This document shows positions 59,628 through 64,000 of a DNA stretch of 64,000 nucleotides, one piece after another (the stretch's first letter is position 1; each line of letters begins with the position of its first letter). Source of the stretch: Poseidonibacter lekithochrous (lineage in GTDB: Bacteria > Campylobacterota > Campylobacteria > Campylobacterales > Arcobacteraceae). Made by a program: the position numbers and the translations under genes. The stretch spans positions 3,348,001-3,412,000 of the forward strand of contig NZ_CP054052.1 in assembly GCF_013283835.1 (NCBI RefSeq), given 5' to 3'. A model generated the notes under the pieces. The model worked only from the letters and a program-made list of their open reading frames with translations, was not told the DNA's origin and made no database searches.

Positions 59628-60974
59628 CTATACTTCAACAACTTGTGAATCACTTATAATCTTTTCTTTTTTTAATTTCTTAGCAAACTCAATAACATTA
59701 TAATCATCATATTTAGCACTTACAATTTGGAAACCAAAAGGAAGATTATTTGGCCCTTTAAATTTTGGAGTTGCAAGTATAGGTAAACCTAATAGAGTCC
59801 AAATTAAAGTAGAATCAGGATGATTATTGTAATCTAAACCTTTAGGCGCTTCACTTGAACTTGATAAAGTTAACACAACATCATAATTGTTTTTAATCCA
59901 AGCATTAAACTCTTTACTCATTTCTTGTTGCTTATCTAGTTCTACTAAATACTCTTCTAAAGTGATTTTATCTCCATCTTCAATAATATCAATAATTAAA
60001 CTACTTAACTCATTTTGATGATTTATATACTCACTTTTAAAATAGTATGATATTGATTTATTATAAATCTTACGATGAACTTCCCTTGCATCTTTTAAAA
60101 ATGAAGGTAATTCAATAAACTCTACTTCAAAGTTATTCACATTTGATAATTCATCTTTAAATTTTGAAAATGCTTCTTTTGCATATTCTTCTTTTTTTGA
60201 AAAAGAGTCTGAAGCAATTAAAGCAATTTTTGTTTTCTCATCAAAGTTTTTAGTTTTTTTATCATCTAGATTATTATAAATATAAGGATGATTCTGACCA
60301 CTTAATCGTAAGTTATCAAAAGAGTATTCTATATCTTCAATAGTTCTAGTAAAAACTGACAAGGTATCTAAGGTATCAGATGTTTTTAGAACTCCTGTTC
60401 TTGGGAAAACACCAAAAGTAGGTTTAAAACCATATATACCACAATAACTTGCAGGCTTAGATGTTGAAGCTGCTGTTTGTGTTCCAAAAGACAAAGGAAC
60501 AATTCCCGTAGCTACGGCAACAGCAGAACCTGAACTTGATGTTCCGGGAGTATGATCTAAATTATATGGGTTTAAAGTATCAGATGGCTCATGAATAGAG
60601 AACTCTGCCATTTTAGTTTTCCCTATTACTAATGCACCTTCATCTCTTGCTTTTCTTATAATTCTTGCATCATTACCAGCAGTATAATCTTTATAAATAC
60701 TACTACCTCTACGAGTATACATTCTCTCAGTGTTATAACAATCTTTTACACCTATAGGAATACCTTTGAAATTCGTTGAATATGGGAATTCACTTTGGTC
60801 CAATTCATCTGCTTTTTCTAATATATAATCATAATCAACATCTTCAAAAACATTTAACTTTTTATCAACTTCTTTACTTCTATTTATTATAGCTGAGATA
60901 ATTTCTTTAATTGTAAAAGTTTTATTTTCAATTCCAGATATTAATTCTACTAAACTTTTTTTATGAAATTCCAT
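59628..60974 (-). CDS. Amidase-signature hydrolase in a glycan operon
   Basis: A 448-residue amidase-signature enzyme. The catalytic triad fits: Lys77 in IPIGVKDCYN, the cis-Ser in TPGTSSSGSAVAVATG (about 146-148) and the nucleophile Ser170 in FGTQTAASTSKPASYCG. It is related to GatA but no gatB or gatC is nearby, so it is not the tRNA amidotransferase. The second motif reads GTQTAAST where GTDTGGSI is usual. It starts 1 nt after the sugar amidotransferase gene. It may remove an amide, acetyl or amidino group from a sugar or provide ammonia; both are inferences. Confidence 0.85.
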   Translation of the reverse strand: MEFHKKSLVELISGIENKTFTIKEIISAIINRSKEVDKKLNVFEDVDYDYILEKADELDQSEFPYSTNFKGIPIGVKDCYNTERMYTRRGSSIYKDYTAGNDARIIRKARDEGALVIGKTKMAEFSIHEPSDTLNPYNLDHTPGTSSSGSAVAVATGIVPLSFGTQTAASTSKPASYCGIYGFKPTFGVFPRTGVLKTSDTLDTLSVFTRTIEDIEYSFDNLRLSGQNHPYIYNNLDDKKTKNFDEKTKIALIASDSFSKKEEYAKEAFSKFKDELSNVNNFEVEFIELPSFLKDAREVHRKIYNKSISYYFKSEYINHQNELSSLIIDIIEDGDKITLEEYLVELDKQQEMSKEFNAWIKNNYDVVLTLSSSSEAPKGLDYNNHPDSTLIWTLLGLPILATPKFKGPNNLPFGFQIVSAKYDDYNVIEFAKKLKKEKIISDSQVVEV

Positions 60975-60975
60975 T

Positions 60976-62163
60976 TTAACCCTTAAAGTAATTATCTTTT
61001 TCTTTTATTAATTTTTCAAAATATTTTTCATCACTAAGTGTTGAGTCATTAACTATTCTTTTTTTATTTGGATCAGAAAAAATCATTCTTTGTTTAGAAT
61101 CAAATAACTCTTTTGCAGCTGTTTCTCTTTGCTTAATTAAAATATTATAAAACTCTTTTTTCTCAATTCCAGTTTTTTTAGTATAGTAATCCATCATTAT
61201 TGGTTCTTCTGAATCATAATGACTACTTAACTCATGAAATTCATCTATAGATATAATTCCATTTCTTAAATCTTGAGTAGCAAAGTCAGTTCCTCTACCA
61301 TATCCTCTTTTTACATATTTCGAATAATCATGAACCCCTGTCATAATACACTCTGCACTTTTATATCTTTTATAAGTACCTTCTAGTTGTCTTTCTTTCC
61401 AACCATAGTGTTTTGTTAAAAATTCAGTAAAGTATTCTCCATCCCAAAATAGATAATCACCCATAAAAATTCCATGTAAGCCAGAACTACCAAATTCTTC
61501 TGCATCAGGGGGATAGAAGAACATCATCTCATTCTCTTCAATTCCTCCAGCAGCTATCATCTTCTCAGGACCTTGTTTTGTAGAAACCTTTCTAAAGTAA
61601 TCTTCATCATAATCTATTGGATTACTATATGTTGCACATTTACCCCATTCAGCTACAGATTCACCCCATACAAGAAGTTTGATATTTAATTTAATTGCCA
61701 TTTGAAGAGGGAAGGCTCCAACTCCAGCATGACAATGCCAACAAGAATCTCCAATTAAAGATAAAGAATTTTTCATCATTCTATCTACTAGTGATCTTTT
61801 AGGAGTATATTCAATATGGTCAATATCAAGTTGTTCAAGCATCATATGAAGATTTTCTCTTCCTTCTTGTGAAAAAAGATTATGGCTAAATGTAACAGCA
61901 AGAGGATTCATATTAAATTCTTTTTTTAACATATGCATTTGATAAGCACTGTCTTTCCCACCACTTACAGGAACAATACAGTCGTAATTAGTTTTGCTTC
62001 TATATTTATCAAAGATTTTTTCTAATTGACCTCTTTTCTTTTTCCAATCAATTTTCATTTTTTCTTCAGATGCTCTACATATTTCACAAACACCTAAAGC
62101 ATCCAAGGAAAGACCCTCATAAGATGTAGGCATATTACATCTAGTACACTTCATTAATTTCAT
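60976..62163 (-). CDS. N-acetyl sugar amidotransferase (PseA/WbpG-like)
   Basis: A 395-residue ATP-dependent enzyme. It begins with a zinc-type Cys motif, CTRCNMP and CEICRA (Cys 6, 9, 26, 29), and has the PP-loop VPVSGGKDSAYQ at about 65-75. CWHCHAGVGAFPLQMAIKL and LLVWGESVAEWGKCATY are conserved in the family. Proteins of this family convert a sugar acetamido group to an acetamidino group (PseA, WbpG). I chose the ATG at 62163, with AGGAGA upstream; the longer form would overlap the NeuB gene. Confidence 0.9.
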   Translation of the reverse strand: MKLMKCTRCNMPTSYEGLSLDALGVCEICRASEEKMKIDWKKKRGQLEKIFDKYRSKTNYDCIVPVSGGKDSAYQMHMLKKEFNMNPLAVTFSHNLFSQEGRENLHMMLEQLDIDHIEYTPKRSLVDRMMKNSLSLIGDSCWHCHAGVGAFPLQMAIKLNIKLLVWGESVAEWGKCATYSNPIDYDEDYFRKVSTKQGPEKMIAAGGIEENEMMFFYPPDAEEFGSSGLHGIFMGDYLFWDGEYFTEFLTKHYGWKERQLEGTYKRYKSAECIMTGVHDYSKYVKRGYGRGTDFATQDLRNGIISIDEFHELSSHYDSEEPIMMDYYTKKTGIEKKEFYNILIKQRETAAKELFDSKQRMIFSDPNKKRIVNDSTLSDEKYFEKLIKEKDNYFKG

Positions 62164-62171
62164 TTTTTCTC

Positions 62172-63248
62172 CTAAAGAATGATATCTGACCAATTTACAG
62201 AATTGCCAAGTTTTATATCATTACTTAATTTTTTTCCTAATATATTATCTTTCTCAAAAGGTAAAACTGTACCTTTTGGAGCTGGTCTTAAAGGTTCAAA
62301 CATATCACTAGTAATTACATCATTTTTATTTAAGTCGCGAGTAGCTCTTAAACATCTTCTTTGTAAAACACTTGTTTCTAATTCATTATCTTCTATTTTC
62401 TTAATACAAGTTCCCAATGCATACTCTAATTCTCTTGTTCTATCAATCATTTCTCTCCAAGTTAATGGATTCATAGAAAACTTATGATCTGGCCCTTCTA
62501 AAGAATTATTATCAGTAAAATGTTTTTCAACAACTTTAGCACCAAGAGCCACAGCACCTAATACAGTTGTGTGACCTAAAGTATGATCTGATAATCCTAA
62601 AATAGCATTAGGAAATAGTTGAGCATATGATTTTAATACATTTAATTGAATATATTTAAAGTTCTCATTACTTGCTGTATAGTTAGTATTACACTGCATT
62701 AAAACTATTTGTTTATTTATTTTTTCTAGTTTATTAATTAAACATATTACTTCTTCAATATTTGAGGCACCAGTAGCTACAATCATTGGTTTGTAAAAAC
62801 TTGCCATTTTTTCTACAATCTCATGAAAAGTTATATCTCCTGAACCTACTTTATATGCAGGTACAAAATTATTAATATAATCTATATCATTTATATCATA
62901 TGGCGAAGTAAAAAAATCAATTTCTGCTTTTTTACAAGTATTATATAATTCTTCAGTCCATCGAAGAGGAACTTCCGCATCTTTATATACCTCATATATT
63001 GATTTATTCCAATTCTTTTGATGGCTTGATTTACTTCCTAAATTCTTAAAGCCAACATCACTTACAATTGAGCTTGCTTTAAAGTGCTGAAATTTAGCAG
63101 CATCAGCCCCAGCTTCTTTTGCCAAATAAATTAAATCTTTAGCTTTTTGTAAATCACCATCGTGATTTGCAGCAATATCAGCAATAAAATATGTTTTTGA
63201 ATTTGCAGAGATTTCACTGCTTCCTATATTAAAAGTATTATTATTCAT
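62172..63248 (-). CDS. NeuB/PseI/LegI-family nonulosonic acid synthase
   Basis: A 358-residue synthase. YFIADIAANHDGDLQKAKDL, AAKFQHFKASSIVSDVGF, DFFTSPYDINDIDYINNF, YKVGSGDITFHEIVEKM and GLSDHTLGHTTVLGAVALGA are NeuB motifs. The C-terminal SAF domain starts near 290 (LQRRCLRATRDLNKNDVITSDM). It condenses a hexosamine-type sugar with phosphoenolpyruvate to give a nine-carbon nonulosonic acid. Family alone does not separate sialic, legionaminic and pseudaminic types. I chose the ATG at 63248 because AAGGTGA precedes it. Confidence 0.9.
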   Translation of the reverse strand: MNNNTFNIGSSEISANSKTYFIADIAANHDGDLQKAKDLIYLAKEAGADAAKFQHFKASSIVSDVGFKNLGSKSSHQKNWNKSIYEVYKDAEVPLRWTEELYNTCKKAEIDFFTSPYDINDIDYINNFVPAYKVGSGDITFHEIVEKMASFYKPMIVATGASNIEEVICLINKLEKINKQIVLMQCNTNYTASNENFKYIQLNVLKSYAQLFPNAILGLSDHTLGHTTVLGAVALGAKVVEKHFTDNNSLEGPDHKFSMNPLTWREMIDRTRELEYALGTCIKKIEDNELETSVLQRRCLRATRDLNKNDVITSDMFEPLRPAPKGTVLPFEKDNILGKKLSNDIKLGNSVNWSDIIL

Positions 63249-63249
63249 T

Positions 63250-64000
63250 TTAATCACCTTTTTTATATTCATAATATAAAGAGTCTATAACCTCTTCTAT
63301 TTTTGGCATTTTTAAATCTAAATCTCTTTCAATTTTTGAAGTATTTAAACCTAAAGTTAATGCCCTTTGAATTGAACTTTCATTTTGAATTAAAACAGTT
63401 TTTTTTATTTTCTTATTATCAAAAGAAAATTTTTTAGAAACTTTCATTCCAAAATCATACTTACTTATACTTTCACATGAAGATATATTATAAATCCCAA
63501 CCAAACCTTTTTTATAACATTTTAAAAGAATCCCTCCAAGTAAATTTACCGAGATAGGAGATGTAAAAAAGTTTTCATATAAATTTATATTTAATTCTTT
63601 AGACATATTATTTATAAGCCATTCAAAAAAAGACTCTTTTCCATTTTTTCTAAAACCAATAATATTTGTACGAACAATTAATGATTTCTTATAAATATCA
63701 AGAACTGCCTCTTCTGCTTTATATTTAGTCTTCGCGTAATTATTCAATAAAGAAACATTTTCATTTTCATTATGTCTATACTTTCCATCATTATAATAAT
63801 GATCAGTAGAAACATGTATAAAATAAGAATTATTTTTTTTTGCGAGTTCTGCTAGGTTTATTGAGATTTCATAATTAGAAAAGTTTGCTAAAGGTAAATC
63901 ATCCTCACATTTTTGTAAATCTACTAAAGCAACAGTATTTATGATTAAATCAGGACACCAAGAATTAAAATAAGTATCTAACTCAATTGTAATATTTGAG
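63250..64000 (-). CDS. RmlD-like sugar-nucleotide reductase (5' end outside window)
   Basis: The frame is open from the window edge at 64000 to a stop at 63250, giving at least 249 residues, so the N-terminal GxxGxxG motif lies outside. Visible motifs are INTVALVDLQKCEDD (family NAAAYTAVDKAE), FIHVSTDHYYNDGKY (STDYVFDG) and NNYAKTKYKAEEAV with the catalytic Tyr and Lys (YxxxK). This is an extended short-chain dehydrogenase of the dTDP-4-dehydrorhamnose reductase type. It begins the visible part of the operon and overlaps no gene; NeuB follows at once. Confidence 0.85.
   Translation of the reverse strand, partial: SNITIELDTYFNSWCPDLIINTVALVDLQKCEDDLPLANFSNYEISINLAELAKKNNSYFIHVSTDHYYNDGKYRHNENENVSLLNNYAKTKYKAEEAVLDIYKKSLIVRTNIIGFRKNGKESFFEWLINNMSKELNINLYENFFTSPISVNLLGGILLKCYKKGLVGIYNISSCESISKYDFGMKVSKKFSFDNKKIKKTVLIQNESSIQRALTLGLNTSKIERDLDLKMPKIEEVIDSLYYEYKKGD

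Noticed and set aside
59628-60974. GatA subunit of the Asp/Glu-tRNA amidotransferase.
   Set aside because: No gatB or gatC nearby, the motif around the nucleophile differs, and the gene sits within a glycan operon.

Overview
The window looks like a chromosomal segment of a marine or environmental member of the Arcobacteraceae (Campylobacterota). The evidence is very AT-rich DNA, AT-rich spacers with extended -10 promoters, a histidine kinase with the AHQWRQPLN H-box common in this phylum, short flagellins without a large outer domain, and a Maf/nonulosonate-type flagellin glycosylation locus. This assignment is inferred from gene content; no marker gene such as 16S rRNA is present. I found no tRNA, rRNA, CRISPR array or insertion sequence.

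Region 1 (1-6498): a minus-strand trio of a small periplasmic binding-like protein, an outer-membrane porin-like protein and a membrane sensor cut by the window edge. Next come a possible relic of a histidine kinase, a two-gene accessory module (an S24/LexA-type protease domain without a DNA-binding domain, plus a KAP-like P-loop ATPase), a diguanylate cyclase, and a transglutaminase-like membrane protein. Region 2 (6492-10412): late cobalamin assembly genes (CobC/CobD-like, CobS, CobU, CobT) with a MarC-family membrane protein among them. Region 3 (10492-17735): DsbD and a periplasmic thioredoxin, a rhodanese, a GGDEF/EAL protein, phosphatidylserine decarboxylase, a small Cys-rich protein, MltA and a zinc-ribbon membrane protein. 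Region 4 (17747-21291): the hrcA-grpE-dnaK heat-shock operon, with a consensus promoter, a CIRCE operator and a long palindromic element between grpE and dnaK. Region 5 (21567-24840): a TAXI-type TRAP transporter, closed by a strong terminator. Region 6 (24867-38708): a long minus-strand block of core genes (Suv3-like helicase, ankyrin protein, glmU, coaBC, uppS, prepilin peptidase, LptF/G-type permease, truA, two-component system) divergent from trmA.

Region 7 (38769-51186) is the centrepiece: twelve tandem flagellin genes. Genes 2-12 fall into two subtypes that alternate A-B-A-B as a unit of about 2.07 kb. One type-B member seems to have been lost between genes 4 and 5, where only a 3' hairpin remains. 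Some neighbouring A/B pairs share nearly identical central regions although their ends keep the subtype sequence, which points to gene conversion. Each of the last eleven genes is preceded by a conserved leader of about 100 nt. Two hairpins in it covary between copies, a third is constant, and a last hairpin pairs with the ribosome-binding site. I do not recognise this RNA as a known riboswitch class. It is the best candidate here for an undescribed regulatory system, with CsrA/FliW-type control as a strong alternative explanation.

Region 8 (51272-64000): a Maf-type flagellin glycosyltransferase follows the flagellins. Converging on it is a tightly packed minus-strand operon for making and decorating nonulosonic-acid-type sugars: RmlD-like reductase, NeuB-type synthase, sugar amidotransferase, an amidase, two GNAT acetyltransferases, two SpsF-type nucleotidyltransferases, a methyltransferase, a Gfo/Idh oxidoreductase, a DegT aminotransferase and a GT-B-like protein. 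Regions 7 and 8 together probably make, regulate and glycosylate a filament built from several flagellins.
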